Shown: positions 18,885 through 28,277 of the stretch, one piece after another
Position numbering within the stretch: position 1 is the first letter of the stretch
How the letters are laid out: the number at the start of each line of letters is the position of its first letter
Assembly: GCA_964395315.1 (NCBI GenBank)
Contig: CAYNBI010000001.1
Location: forward strand, 1-64,000
DNA from: CAVORB01 sp964395315
Lineage (GTDB): Bacteria; Pseudomonadota; Gammaproteobacteria; Chromatiales; Chromatiaceae
DNA length: 64,000 bases
Direction: 5' to 3'
The notes under the pieces: generated by a model
Databases searched by the model: none
Told to the model about the DNA's origin: nothing
What the model saw: the letters and a program-made list of their open reading frames with translations, nothing else
Made by a program: the position numbers and the translations under genes

Positions 18885-20087
18885 TTGGCGGCCAAGCTGT
18901 TCGTGGTCGACGCGGCAACGGGGGAGAAGATCCCTTTCCTCCGCGGCATCCTGGTGCAATCCCTGGTGGCGGCGGGCGCTTCCTTCGCCAACGCCTACGA
19001 GGTTGCGCAACGCGTGCGGGAGCGCCTCGACAAGCAGGCCGAGCCCTTGGACACGGCCGGTCTCCGCCGCCTGGTCGGCGAGGAGCTGGAGCAGCGCCTC
19101 GGCAAGGACGCCCGGCTGGCCTATGACGCCGGTGATCAGCGCGAACGGCCGATCCTGATCCGCAAGGCCGTGCGCGAGGAAATATTTTCCGTCGGTGTCC
19201 TCACCCGTCACCTCGAAGGCTGCGGCATCCGCCACGACCAGGCGGCGCGCGGCGCGCGGCTGGTGCAGGCCTCCCTGCGGGAGCGCGAGGACGCGGTGGT
19301 GGATCATTGGGAGCTGCGCCGCATTATCTTCGAGACGCTGAGGCGCGAGTGCTGCTCCGAGGCCGCGGACCGCTTTCTCTCCCGCTGCCGCTTCAACGAC
19401 AGCGGCGAGTCCCTGATCATCCTCATCGGCGGCGCCACCGGTGCCGGGAAGAGCACGATCGCCGCCCGCCTGGCCTATCTGCTCGACATCGTCCGCACCC
19501 AGTCCACCGACATGATGCGGGAGATCATTCGCTGCTATCTGGTCCCGCATGTTTCCCCCACCCTGGGATACTCCAGCTTCGAGGCCTGGAGGGGGCTGCC
19601 GGCGGTGGAGCCGCTGCTCGGATCCGCGGTGGCCGACAATCCCGTGGTCACCGGCTTTCTGGCCCAGTTCGGGACGGTGCGCGTGGCGCTCGAGGCCACC
19701 ATCCTGCGCGCCGTCAAGGAGCGCCATGACCTGATCGTGGACGGCGTGCACGTGCTGCCATCCCACCTGGAGCTGGCGGGTGTCGCGGATAAGGCGGTGG
19801 TGGTTCCGCTGGTGCTCGCGGTCACCACCCTGTCCAAGCTGGACGACCATCTGGTGCGGCGCAGCCGGGAGCAGCCGGATCGGGACTCGGAGCTCCACCG
19901 CAGCACGCTCGACGGCATCTGGCAGCTGCAGACCTTCATGGTGGATCAGGCCGAGAAGGCGGGCATTCCGGTCATCGTAAACTGGAACGTCGAGCAGACG
20001 GTGCAGCTGGTCATGGACGAGGTGATGGGCCGCATCGGCGCCCGGTATCCGCCTGACCCCTCGTCGCTCGACTGGATGAGCCCATGA
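18885..20087 (+). CDS. 2-phosphoglycerate kinase-like protein with ATP-cone-like N terminus
   Basis: The 400-residue protein begins with an ATP-cone-like region (KLFVVDAATGEKIPFLRGIL and FANAYEVAQRVRERL). The C-terminal P-loop kinase has Walker A IGGATGAGKST at about residue 186, then TDMMREIIRCYL. This matches the archaeal-type 2-phosphoglycerate kinase family, which makes 2,3-bisphosphoglycerate in methanogens; bacterial members are of uncertain substrate. The start is TTG with a GGAGG upstream; an in-frame TGA lies two codons before it. Its stop overlaps the histidine kinase start (ATGA). Confidence 0.8.
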   Translation: MAAKLFVVDAATGEKIPFLRGILVQSLVAAGASFANAYEVAQRVRERLDKQAEPLDTAGLRRLVGEELEQRLGKDARLAYDAGDQRERPILIRKAVREEIFSVGVLTRHLEGCGIRHDQAARGARLVQASLREREDAVVDHWELRRIIFETLRRECCSEAADRFLSRCRFNDSGESLIILIGGATGAGKSTIAARLAYLLDIVRTQSTDMMREIIRCYLVPHVSPTLGYSSFEAWRGLPAVEPLLGSAVADNPVVTGFLAQFGTVRVALEATILRAVKERHDLIVDGVHVLPSHLELAGVADKAVVVPLVLAVTTLSKLDDHLVRRSREQPDRDSELHRSTLDGIWQLQTFMVDQAEKAGIPVIVNWNVEQTVQLVMDEVMGRIGARYPPDPSSLDWMSP

Positions 20088-22150
20088 CCCGGGTGACCTC
20101 CGGCCGGAGGGCGAAGGGCGTCGACCTCGACGTCGCCGGCCAGGCCGCCGACGGTGCGACGCGAGCGGAACAGGAGCCGCAGGGGGCCGCGCCTGCAGAG
20201 CACAACGGCCGATGGACCTATGCGCCCATCATCCTGGTGGCGGTCATCGGCGTCACGGTCACCTGGCTGGTGTTCGCACAGATCACCGACCTGGAGCAGC
20301 AGCGACGCCTCAGCGGATTCTCCGAGGCCGCCCGCGACCGCCTGCTGGTGGTGCAGCGGGAACTGGCGTATTCCCTGGGCATGGTTCAGGACATGGGCGG
20401 GTTTTTCGAAGCGTCGCGGCGCGTGACCCGGCGGCAGTTTCGGGAGTTCGTGGGGCCGGCCCTGCGGCGGAACTCCTGGATACAGGCCCTCGCTTGGGTG
20501 CCGCGGGTCGAGGCGGATGAGCGTGAGGATTTTCTTGCGCGTGCACGCAGGTCCTTTCCGCCTTTTCAAATACTGGAGGTGGGCGAGGGCGGGGATCTCG
20601 TCGAGGCGGAGGAGCGGCCGGTTCACTACCCGGTGCTATACGTGCAACCCTACACGGAGAACAAGGATTTACTCGGCCTCGATCTGGCCGCGAACCGGGG
20701 GTTGCTTGGGGGCCTAACCGACGTTGCGGAAAGTGGGGCCCTTCGTGTGTCGGATCCGAAGCCTCTTTCCGAATCGGACGGCGGTCGATACGGTCTCACG
20801 GTGTCTGTCCCGGTGTTCGAGCGAGGTGAGGAAGCGGAACAGGAGCCTGGCGCGGAGGATACGGGGGGCGAGATTCCCGAGCATGAAAGGGCCAAGCAGG
20901 GGTTCGCAATCGGCATTTTCCGGATAGGTCAGCTCGTGGAGCAGGCATTGTCGACTTTGGGGGCCGCTGGAGTGGACATGCGTTTTTACGCCGCCGAACC
21001 CACGGTGGACTCGATGCCTTTCTACGTTCATTCCTCGCGCGCGCGGCTCGCGGATACTTTCGGCGCCGATGACGAAAGGGATCTCGTGGGCCATCCCGCC
21101 TACATCGGGGAGATCCCGGTCGGAGACCGGGTCTGGTATGTCGTGTGCAACCCTGTGCCCGGTTACTTCGAGCCGGATTACTGGAGCAGCCGTCTCATTC
21201 TCGGCGGTGGCTTGGCGTTCACGGTGCTGGCTTGCGTGTACCTGTTCACCACGATAGGCAGGGCGCAGGAGGTGCGGCGGTTGGTGGCGCAACGGACCCT
21301 GGAACTCGAACGGACCAACGCCGCCCTGAACAAGGAGATCACGGAGCGACGCCGTGCCGAGCGGGCGCTACAGATGCTCAACATCACCCTGGAGCATCGG
21401 GTTGCGCGGCGCACCGCCGAGGCCGAACGCCGGGCGCGGGACCTGGAGCAGTTCGCCTATGTCGCCTCGCACGATCTCAAGGCCCCTCTGCGTGGTATCT
21501 CCAACCTGGCCGGCTGGCTCAAGGAGGACCTGAAAGACAAACTCACGCCTGAGACCGCCGAGCAGCTCAGCCTCCTGCGTGACCGCGTGGCGCGTATGCA
21601 CGCCCTAGTGGAGGGCGTGCTGGCCTATTCGCGCATTGGTCGCGCCGAGGGGTCCGTGGAGGATGTCGACACCGCGAAGCTGGTCGCCGATACCGTCGAC
21701 TCGATCGCCCCGCCTTCCGGCTTTCGGGTCGAGGTCGCCCCCGGAATGCCGAGACTCTTTACCGACCGCTTGCACTTGGCGCAGGTCTTCGCAAACCTCA
21801 TCGGTAATGCCATCCATCACCATGATCGGGACCACGGTGTGGTGCGAGTCTCCGGGCGAGATCTGGGGGACCGCTGTGAGTTTCAGGTCGCCGATGACGG
21901 ACCGGGTATACTCCCGGAGTATCAGGACAAGGTCTTTCTCATGTTTCAAACCCTCACGGTCAAGGACTCCGGCGGCAATACCGGTATCGGTCTGGCTTTG
22001 GTGAAGAAGCTCGTGGAGGAGCACGGCGGGAACATCACGCTGAGCTCGGAACGGGGAAGAGGCTCGCGATTCGATTTCACCTGGCTCAAGCAGGAAAAGG
22101 AGCAGGATTCCTTCGAGGAAGCAAACGCAGCATTCGGGGAGAAGCGATGA
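20084..22150 (+). CDS. CHASE-domain sensor histidine kinase
   Basis: The 688-residue membrane kinase has a cytoplasmic N terminus of about 45 residues, TM1 at about 46-66 and a periplasmic CHASE domain (GGFFEASRRVTRRQFREFV, QALAWVPRVEADERE, VLYVQPYTENKDLLGLDLA). TM2 is near 366-388, followed by a coiled coil. The HisKA box holds His463 in YVASHDLKAPLRG, and the ATPase has N box ANLIGNAIHHHD, G1 ADDGPGI and G2 GIGLALVKKL. CHASE domains sense small extracellular ligands. It overlaps the kinase-like gene upstream and the response regulator downstream by 4 bp each. Confidence 0.95.
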   Translation: MTRVTSGRRAKGVDLDVAGQAADGATRAEQEPQGAAPAEHNGRWTYAPIILVAVIGVTVTWLVFAQITDLEQQRRLSGFSEAARDRLLVVQRELAYSLGMVQDMGGFFEASRRVTRRQFREFVGPALRRNSWIQALAWVPRVEADEREDFLARARRSFPPFQILEVGEGGDLVEAEERPVHYPVLYVQPYTENKDLLGLDLAANRGLLGGLTDVAESGALRVSDPKPLSESDGGRYGLTVSVPVFERGEEAEQEPGAEDTGGEIPEHERAKQGFAIGIFRIGQLVEQALSTLGAAGVDMRFYAAEPTVDSMPFYVHSSRARLADTFGADDERDLVGHPAYIGEIPVGDRVWYVVCNPVPGYFEPDYWSSRLILGGGLAFTVLACVYLFTTIGRAQEVRRLVAQRTLELERTNAALNKEITERRRAERALQMLNITLEHRVARRTAEAERRARDLEQFAYVASHDLKAPLRGISNLAGWLKEDLKDKLTPETAEQLSLLRDRVARMHALVEGVLAYSRIGRAEGSVEDVDTAKLVADTVDSIAPPSGFRVEVAPGMPRLFTDRLHLAQVFANLIGNAIHHHDRDHGVVRVSGRDLGDRCEFQVADDGPGILPEYQDKVFLMFQTLTVKDSGGNTGIGLALVKKLVEEHGGNITLSSERGRGSRFDFTWLKQEKEQDSFEEANAAFGEKR

Positions 22151-22566
22151 TCGACGAGACGGCCAGCATCCTGCTGGTGGAGGATGATCGTGTGGATGTG
22201 ATGACGGTGCAGCGGGCATTGAAGAAGCACGCCATCGGCAATCCCCTGCACGTCACGCGCACCGCGACCGACGCCCTGGCGATGCTGCGCGGCGAAGGTC
22301 AGGCCAAGATCTCTCCTTTGCCGGCTCTGATCCTGCTGGATCTCAACCTTCCGCGCATGAGCGGGATCGAGTTCCTGCGAGAGCTGCGCCAGGATCCCGA
22401 TCTGCGCCATCTCGCAGTCATTGTACTGACCTCGTCCAACGAGCCCAACGATCGCGCCGCGGCGTTCCGCTACGACGTGGAGGACTACATCGTGAAGCCG
22501 CATTCCTTCGACGAGTTCGCCACGGCTATCCGCACCGTCATCACGGATGCTCTGAGTGGGGAATGA
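22147..22566 (+). CDS. Single-domain response regulator (Rcp1-like)
   Basis: The 139-residue receiver has no output domain. The acidic pair is in LLVEDDRVDVMTV, the phospho-acceptor is Asp65 in LILLDLNLPRMSG, the switch residues are in VIVLTSSNEPND, and the Lys is in YIVKPHSF. This form resembles regulators paired with CHASE or phytochrome kinases and acts by protein interaction. It overlaps the kinase gene by ATGA, so it is the cognate partner, and its stop lies 10 bp from the convergent CHAD gene. Confidence 0.95.
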   Translation: MIDETASILLVEDDRVDVMTVQRALKKHAIGNPLHVTRTATDALAMLRGEGQAKISPLPALILLDLNLPRMSGIEFLRELRQDPDLRHLAVIVLTSSNEPNDRAAAFRYDVEDYIVKPHSFDEFATAIRTVITDALSGE

Positions 22567-22576
22567 GGGGCGGGGG

Positions 22577-23539
22577 TCAGTCTGCCTTGGCCGCGCCAGC
22601 GCCGTTATCGGTCGAGGCCTTTTTCCACCAGGGATGCTTGGCCTCGACGAACTCGTCCCAGTAGAGGTCGAATCGGTTCAGCATGTGGCAGAAGTCACAG
22701 GTCCGCCAGCCGATGAGTCCGCCCGCGTAGACGAGCATTTCGTGGTCCGTTTCATCCGCCAGCAGCTCGTCGAGCAGATGCCGGGTGACGGCGACGTCGT
22801 TCATGGTGCCGAGCAGATCCTGCAGGCCCTTCATGTGCGAGATGAAGATGTCCATGCCCGCGAACAGGGGACGGAAGAACTCCGCCGCGTAGCGTAGCTT
22901 CTTGCACTCGATCCGCAATTGGTGCATCGCCACCGCGTCTTCCCGGTCCACGTGGCTGCCGGCGGCGAGTACGCGCCGCTCCTGCTTGTCCAGCAGCTTG
23001 CGGGAGTAGGGCAGGATGTTCATCGCCAAGCGCTTCGCCTCCTTCTTGCGCAGCTCGGCGCTCTCCCAGGTCTTGTTCTGGAGCCAGCTGTCGAAGTCCT
23101 GCTTGAAACGCGCGTAGCGCTCGCTGTCCAGCATCGACTGGACCTGCTCTGCATAGGTGCGTGCTCTGCGCTGTTCGGCGACCTGCTGCAGCTTTTCGGC
23201 TCCGGCCAGGGGCAGCTTCGACGAAACCGCGGCCAGTCCCTCGGAAATGAAGACGTCCAGGTCGCGAGCCAGCCCCAGCTCACCCGCAATCCAGCGCATT
23301 TCCTCCCCGATGGGCTCCGTGACGGGCTTGGGAATCGCGTTCTGAAACAGGGTGAGCGCGGAGCGCATGCGTCGAATCGTGACGCGGAACTGATGCACCC
23401 CCTCGATATCTTCCCAACTCCTCGCCGTCTCCTCCCACTCGACCAAGTATTCGAAGTTGTGGGCCATGATGGTGGCGAACGCCTCGCTGGCGGTCTGGTC
23501 GAGGCTAACTGGCGCGGGTGCTTTGGATTTGGTTGGCAT
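22577..23539 (-). CDS. CHAD-domain protein (polyphosphate-binding family)
   Basis: The 320-residue all-helical protein carries the two CHAD hallmarks, VHQFRVTIRRMRSALTLF near residue 48 and AMHQLRIECKKLRYAAEFF near residue 204, with conserved His and basic residues. CHAD domains bind polyphosphate and can target proteins to polyP granules. Its place near a PPK2 gene and several phosphate transporters fits that role (inference). There is no fused CYTH triphosphatase domain. It starts 140 bp after the ABC ATPase gene on the same strand and may be separately transcribed. Confidence 0.92.
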   Translation of the reverse strand: MPTKSKAPAPVSLDQTASEAFATIMAHNFEYLVEWEETARSWEDIEGVHQFRVTIRRMRSALTLFQNAIPKPVTEPIGEEMRWIAGELGLARDLDVFISEGLAAVSSKLPLAGAEKLQQVAEQRRARTYAEQVQSMLDSERYARFKQDFDSWLQNKTWESAELRKKEAKRLAMNILPYSRKLLDKQERRVLAAGSHVDREDAVAMHQLRIECKKLRYAAEFFRPLFAGMDIFISHMKGLQDLLGTMNDVAVTRHLLDELLADETDHEMLVYAGGLIGWRTCDFCHMLNRFDLYWDEFVEAKHPWWKKASTDNGAGAAKAD

Positions 23540-23678
23540 AGTCTTTGTTTCGGAACCGGGTCAGTAGTGCTTGTTATCGTGTCGGACATTGCCGCCGTTC
23601 TGGGCTTCAGGCTCGGAGTTTAACTGAAAACAATCCCTTTCCCGCAACGCAGTCAGGCTTTTCCCCGTCGGTCCAGGG

Positions 23679-24776
23679 CTAGCTGCTGTTGAGAAAGCGA
23701 ACCCGCTCGGGCGCGAGGCCGATCCAGACGGCCGTGTTTGGTTCCAAGTGCTCCCGGCCTGCGTGGTGTCCGTCGTCCGCGACCAGCCGATGCCGACCCA
23801 CGATCACCGTGTAGCGCACCAGGTTTCCGAGGAACTCGCTGTCGCTCACCAGGCCGGAGAGCCAGAGCCGCCCGTCCCGCGGCGGGGAATCGGCGGCGGG
23901 TCGGATCTCCAGGTCCTGGGGTCGGAACATCGCGGACACGGGCCCGCTGTCCATGCCCGCCAGTGCGGCGGGCAGACGCAGGCCGTCGGTGCTTTGGAAC
24001 CCCATGCCGTCGGGCTCACGGGCCAGCTCGCCCGCGATCAAGTTTGCGCTGCCGAGGAAGTGGGCGACGAAGCGGTTGGCCGGGCGGTCGTAGAGCTCCA
24101 TCGGCGAGCCCACCTGCTGCAGCAGGCCGTCGTTGAGCACGGCCATGCGGTCGGCCATGGTGTTCGCCTCTTCCTGGTCGTGAGTGACGAAGATCGTCGT
24201 GATGCCCAGCCGGCGCTGCAGGTCGCGCAGCTCGCGGCGCACCCGCACCCGCAGGTTGGCGTCCAGGTTCGACAGGGGCTCGTCGAGCAGCAGCACCCGC
24301 GGCTCCACCACCAGGGTCCGGGCCAGGGCGACCCGCTGCTGCTGCCCGCCCGAGAGCTGGGACGGCCGGCGGTCCGCGAGCTCGCCCAGACCGACCAGAT
24401 CCAGCGCGGCCGCCACGCGCCGGCGCGCCTCCCGGCGCGGCACGCGTCGCTCCTCCAGACCGAAGGCGACGTTGCGGCCCACGGTCATGTGCGGCCACAG
24501 GGCATAGTTCTGGAACACCATGCCGATATTGCGCTTCCAGGGCGGAAGCGAGGCGACGTCCTCGCCGTCGACCAACACCCGGCCCCCCGGCCGCGGGCCG
24601 AAACCGGCGATCACGCGCAGCAGGGTCGACTTGCCCGAGCCCGAGGGGCCGAGGAAGGCGAACAGCTCTCCCGGCTCGATCTCGAGGTTGATGTCCTCGA
24701 GCACCCGATGCTGACCGAACGCCAGGCTGACGTTCTGCAGAATCACGCTGACACCGCGCTGCTCGCCCATCCCCAT
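23679..24776 (-). CDS. ABC transporter ATP-binding protein (FbpC/AfuC/PotA-like)
   Basis: The 365-residue ATPase has Walker A GPSGSGKST, signature LSGGQQQRVALARTL, Walker B VLLLDEPLSNLD, switch His in IFVTHDQEEA, and a C-terminal TOBE domain (VSAMFRPQDLEIRP onward). These are typical of importers of iron, polyamine, phosphonate or sugar phosphates. It follows the permease stop by four bases, with GGGG preceding either of two in-frame ATGs (24776, 24770). The gene ends the SBP-permease-ATPase operon. Confidence 0.93.
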   Translation of the reverse strand: MGMGEQRGVSVILQNVSLAFGQHRVLEDINLEIEPGELFAFLGPSGSGKSTLLRVIAGFGPRPGGRVLVDGEDVASLPPWKRNIGMVFQNYALWPHMTVGRNVAFGLEERRVPRREARRRVAAALDLVGLGELADRRPSQLSGGQQQRVALARTLVVEPRVLLLDEPLSNLDANLRVRVRRELRDLQRRLGITTIFVTHDQEEANTMADRMAVLNDGLLQQVGSPMELYDRPANRFVAHFLGSANLIAGELAREPDGMGFQSTDGLRLPAALAGMDSGPVSAMFRPQDLEIRPAADSPPRDGRLWLSGLVSDSEFLGNLVRYTVIVGRHRLVADDGHHAGREHLEPNTAVWIGLAPERVRFLNSS

Positions 24777-24780
24777 CCCC

Positions 24781-26598
24781 CTAGGTCGGCATTGTCTCGG
24801 CGACCATCCGGTCGCTCCCGCGCGCCCGCCGCCCGCGCTCGATGATGCGGTGGGACACATAGGTGCCCAGGCCTACGATCACCACGGCGATGACGCCCAG
24901 GGCCGCCCCGGGTCCGCGCCCCGCCGCCGACTGCATGTAGACGTAGATGCCGTAGGACAGCGGTGCGTCGGACTGCTGGGCCACCAGCATCAGGGTGGCG
25001 GAGAGCTCGACGGATGCCGTGGCGAAGCTGGTGACGAAGCCGGCCAGTATGCCCCCGGACATCAGGGGGACCACGATCCGCCACACGGTGCGTCGCTTGG
25101 TGGCGCCCAGGTTCTCCGCCGCCTCCTCCAGGGTCTCGCTCACCTGCTGCAGCGCCGCCACGCAAGCGCGCAGGGCGTAAGGCAGGCGGCGGATGGCGAG
25201 CGCGATCACCAGCATCGGCCACCAGGTGGCGAGGGGCTGGCCGGTGACCGGGACCTGAAGGTCGAAGAAGGTGCGCAGGAAACCGATGCCCAGGACCACC
25301 CCGGGGACCGCGAGAGCCGCCGTCGCCGCGTAGTCCAGCCACTTGCGGCCCGGCAGCTGGGTGCGCCACACGATATAGGCGATCGCGGTGCCGATCACCA
25401 CGTCTATGCTCGCGGCCAGTCCGGCGTAGAGCAGGGTATTGGTGATGTACTGGGACGAGGACTCGAAGACCCGCGCGTAGTGCTCGAGGGTGAAGGCGTC
25501 CGGCAGCGGCGCGTAGGACCAGATGGTGCCGAACGACAACAGCAGCAGCCCGATGTGAGGCGCCAGCACCAGGGCCAGAATGAGGAGGATCACGGCATAG
25601 GCGCCCGCCTTCTCCCAGGGGCGCAGATCGCGTTTGAGCAGGCCGCCGCCGCCCTTTTGCACCGACGCGTAGTCGCGGCCGCGGAAGGCGAGGAAGGAGA
25701 CCCAGAGCGAGAACACGGAGAACAGCACCAGGATCACCGAGATCACATAGCCCATCGGGTCGGTAATGCCCACCGACGTGATGCGCAGATAGGCCTGCGG
25801 GGCGAGCATGTTGTTGACATTGAGCAGCAGGGGCGTGCCCAGGTCGTCGAAGACCTTGAGGAACACCAGGGCCGCCCCTGCGACGTAGCCCGGCATGGCC
25901 AATGGAAAGACGATGCGGCGGAACAGCCGCAGGCCGCTCGCCCCCAGGTTCTGGGCCGACTCTTCGAGCGAGCGATCGATATTGATCAGGCTCGCCGAGA
26001 GGTTGGTCAGGATGAAGGGGAAGTAGTGGATGCTCTCCACCAGGATGACCCCGTTCAGCCCTTCCATGAAGGGAATGGTGAAGCCGAGGTGCTCGTCGAG
26101 CAGCAGGTTCACACTGCCGTTGGTCCCGAACAGCATCTGCATCGCCACGGCGCCGACGAAGGGCGGCATGATCAGCGGGATCACGCCCAGGGTCTGGATG
26201 AGAACCGCGCCACCGAAGTTGAAGCGGCTGGTGAAGTAGGCCAGGGGCACGGCGATGAGCGTCGCCATCACCACCGACAGGCCGGCCACGTAGAGGGAGT
26301 TCCAGAAGGATTCCCGGAACAGGGAGGTGCGGAAGAAGTCCTGGAAGTTGACCAGGGTGAAACCCCCGGTATGGGGGTCGAGGAAGGCGACGAAGACGAC
26401 CTTGAGGACCGGAACGATCAGGAAGGCCAGCAGGAACAAGGCCAGCGCCGCGGCGACGCCGGCAGTCCCCCAATGTCCGCTCCGGACGCTCAACCCGGGC
26501 GGCGCCGAGCGGCGGACGCGCCCCGGATCGGGAGCGCGCCGGTCTCGCGGCCAGCGCCGCCCGGTTCCCGCCGCATCAATCCGCCATCCCCTCCGCAC
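24781..26598 (-). CDS. ABC transporter permease with two fused membrane halves
   Basis: The 605-residue protein contains two binding-protein-dependent permease domains of about six helices each. EAA loops are EESAQNLGASGLRLFRRIVFP-like in the first half and EEAAENLGATKRRTVWRI in the second. Fused permeases of this size are the rule in FbpB/AfuB and phosphonate-type systems. The start overlaps the binding-protein gene end by 23 bp. The first ~40 residues are Arg-rich and cytosolic, so a somewhat later start is possible. Confidence 0.92.
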   Translation of the reverse strand: MRRGWRIDAAGTGRRWPRDRRAPDPGRVRRSAPPGLSVRSGHWGTAGVAAALALFLLAFLIVPVLKVVFVAFLDPHTGGFTLVNFQDFFRTSLFRESFWNSLYVAGLSVVMATLIAVPLAYFTSRFNFGGAVLIQTLGVIPLIMPPFVGAVAMQMLFGTNGSVNLLLDEHLGFTIPFMEGLNGVILVESIHYFPFILTNLSASLINIDRSLEESAQNLGASGLRLFRRIVFPLAMPGYVAGAALVFLKVFDDLGTPLLLNVNNMLAPQAYLRITSVGITDPMGYVISVILVLFSVFSLWVSFLAFRGRDYASVQKGGGGLLKRDLRPWEKAGAYAVILLILALVLAPHIGLLLLSFGTIWSYAPLPDAFTLEHYARVFESSSQYITNTLLYAGLAASIDVVIGTAIAYIVWRTQLPGRKWLDYAATAALAVPGVVLGIGFLRTFFDLQVPVTGQPLATWWPMLVIALAIRRLPYALRACVAALQQVSETLEEAAENLGATKRRTVWRIVVPLMSGGILAGFVTSFATASVELSATLMLVAQQSDAPLSYGIYVYMQSAAGRGPGAALGVIAVVIVGLGTYVSHRIIERGRRARGSDRMVAETMPT

Positions 26599-27931
26599 GG
26601 CGCGCCATGTCCCTCGCCTTGGCGTAGTTCTCCCGGGCGAAGCGGTCCCACTGCTCCTCCACCTCCGCCTGGCGCTGGGGCACCTGGTCCGTGGACTTCT
26701 CGCGCTTCTTCTCGAAAATGGCGGCGAAGGCCTTGTCGTTGGCCTGCTCCTCGGTGATCGGAACGGCGGCGATCAGGGCCCGCGCCCCGTCCACCAGCTT
26801 CTGCGCCTCGGGGTTTGGCTTCTTCGCCAGGGCGGCCTCCGCCGCGTAGACGGCCTTGGTGGCCTCGCGCAGGTCTTCGAGGCGGAAGGTGACCAGCTGG
26901 TCGTACAGGGAATTCACCAGATTGTAGCGGCCCTCGGAGAGGTCGGAGTCGAAGTTGACCGCGGCCCCGATGGAGCTGTCCTCGAAGGGGTTGGGCAGGC
27001 CGGGGGGCGCCTTGGCGTAGATCTCCGGCTTGACCGGAAGCCGGCTGATCTTGGGGTCGAACAGCAGCATCTGGCCCTCGTCGGAGAGCAGGAACTCGAT
27101 GAAGGCGGCAGCCGCCTGCGGGTGCGGCGCGTTCTTGACCATGCCCACGTTGGCCGGGACCAGGGCGGTGACCGTCGGGTACACGAACTCCACCGGGAAG
27201 CCGCTCGCCTTGGAGGAGAAGCCGAAGAAGTCGATCACGATGCCGATGCCGAACTCGCCGCTGTTGACGCCGTCGGGGACGCCGAAGCTGCGCTCGGTGA
27301 CGGTCTTGAAGTTCCCGGACAGCTCCTTGAGGGTTGCCCAGCCCTTGTCCCATCCCTCGCCCTGGAGAATGGCCTCGACCGTGAGGTGGGTGGTGCCGGA
27401 CCGGGAGGGAGCGGACATGCCCACGTGCTCGAAGTAGATGGGGTCCTTGAGGTCGTCCCACTCCTTCGGCTCCGGCAGCTTCTTGGCCTTGAGGTAGCGG
27501 GTGTTGTACATGATGCCGTAGCCCGAGGCGGCGAAGCCGAAGAAGTATCCGTCGGGGTCGTTGATCGGGAAGCTGCCGATCTTGTCCGGTATGCCGCCGG
27601 CCTCCGGCTGATACGGCTGCAGCAACCCCTTGCCCTTGAGCACCGCGAAGGCGTCTGGGGCGGATACCCAGAAGATGTCCGTGGTGTTGTTGCCGGCGGT
27701 CTCCTGCAGGTATTTCACGCCGGCGGAGGTCTTCTTGTTGAGCACCTCGACCCTGGTCCCGGGGTGCCTCCGCTCGAAGGCGCTTTGAAAGACGCCGGTA
27801 AGGTCCTCGGGAAAGGAAGTGACGATCACCAGCTTGTCTTCCATGGCCGAAGCGGTCTGGCTCAGGCCGAGCAGCATGCCGGCACAGGCGAGCGACATGC
27901 GGCGCAGCAGATTCTCTAGTGCGAGGCGCAT
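26576..27931 (-). CDS. Periplasmic solute-binding protein (AfuA/PgtC/PhnS-like)
   Basis: The 451-residue protein has a signal peptide (about 1-30, ending SQTASA before MEDKLVIVTSFPEDLTG). Its extracellular-solute-binding fold of the Fe(III)/phosphonate/sugar-phosphate class includes AFERRHPGTRVEVLN, TTDIFWVSAPDAF and AAAFIEFLLSDEGQMLLFDP. About 90 residues after the normal fold are Lys/Glu/Ala-rich and helical, which is unusual. Ligand cannot be read from sequence. The Pho-box-like site 180 bp upstream favours a phosphorylated compound such as a sugar phosphate, phosphoglycerate or phosphonate (inference). Confidence 0.88.
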   Translation of the reverse strand: MRLALENLLRRMSLACAGMLLGLSQTASAMEDKLVIVTSFPEDLTGVFQSAFERRHPGTRVEVLNKKTSAGVKYLQETAGNNTTDIFWVSAPDAFAVLKGKGLLQPYQPEAGGIPDKIGSFPINDPDGYFFGFAASGYGIMYNTRYLKAKKLPEPKEWDDLKDPIYFEHVGMSAPSRSGTTHLTVEAILQGEGWDKGWATLKELSGNFKTVTERSFGVPDGVNSGEFGIGIVIDFFGFSSKASGFPVEFVYPTVTALVPANVGMVKNAPHPQAAAAFIEFLLSDEGQMLLFDPKISRLPVKPEIYAKAPPGLPNPFEDSSIGAAVNFDSDLSEGRYNLVNSLYDQLVTFRLEDLREATKAVYAAEAALAKKPNPEAQKLVDGARALIAAVPITEEQANDKAFAAIFEKKREKSTDQVPQRQAEVEEQWDRFARENYAKARDMARRAEGMAD

Positions 27932-28109
27932 TGCGTATCCTCCGAATAGTCCCCGTTTAGGGCGTTGTTATCCCGATCCAGCCAGCTCCGGGCGCGCATG
28001 GCGCACATCCGGATCGGGGCCGAGTATAAGCGAGTTCCCGGCCACCCGCGCGCGGGGCGATGCTCCATTCGATGCCGCCCGGAAAACATATTTTTTCGCT
28101 TGGCTATTG

Positions 28110-28138
28110 CGGTAACAATTCGGTAACAATAACGTCAG
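28110..28138 (+). promoter_or_regulatory. Triple Pho-box-like site between ABC operon and unknown gene
   Basis: Two identical CGGTAAC half-sites and a weaker ACGTCAG are spaced by four A/T-rich bases, giving 11-bp periodicity. CGGTAAC matches CTGTAAC at 6 of 7 positions. Read on the other strand it gives two TTGTTAC half-sites, so it may serve both divergent genes. It is the main signal in the 346-bp gap 27932-28277. A 17-bp core is identical to the site before ppk2. Confidence 0.62.
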
Positions 28139-28277
28139 GCGCCGATTCCGGCGCTGCGCATGGGTCCAGGGCCGTTCCCTGCCCCCTACGGACCTCGCGG
28201 GAGCAACCATTTGACGAGGCGGTGACGCGGCCCCGGGGTGGCCTCGGGTCAGCGCCTCGGCGACATTGAGGTGCGGC

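Noticed and set aside
24850..26757. 635-codon plus-strand frame over the ABC permease
   Set aside because: Shadow of the permease with extreme His/Glu/Gln bias; the permease has proper EAA loops and helices.
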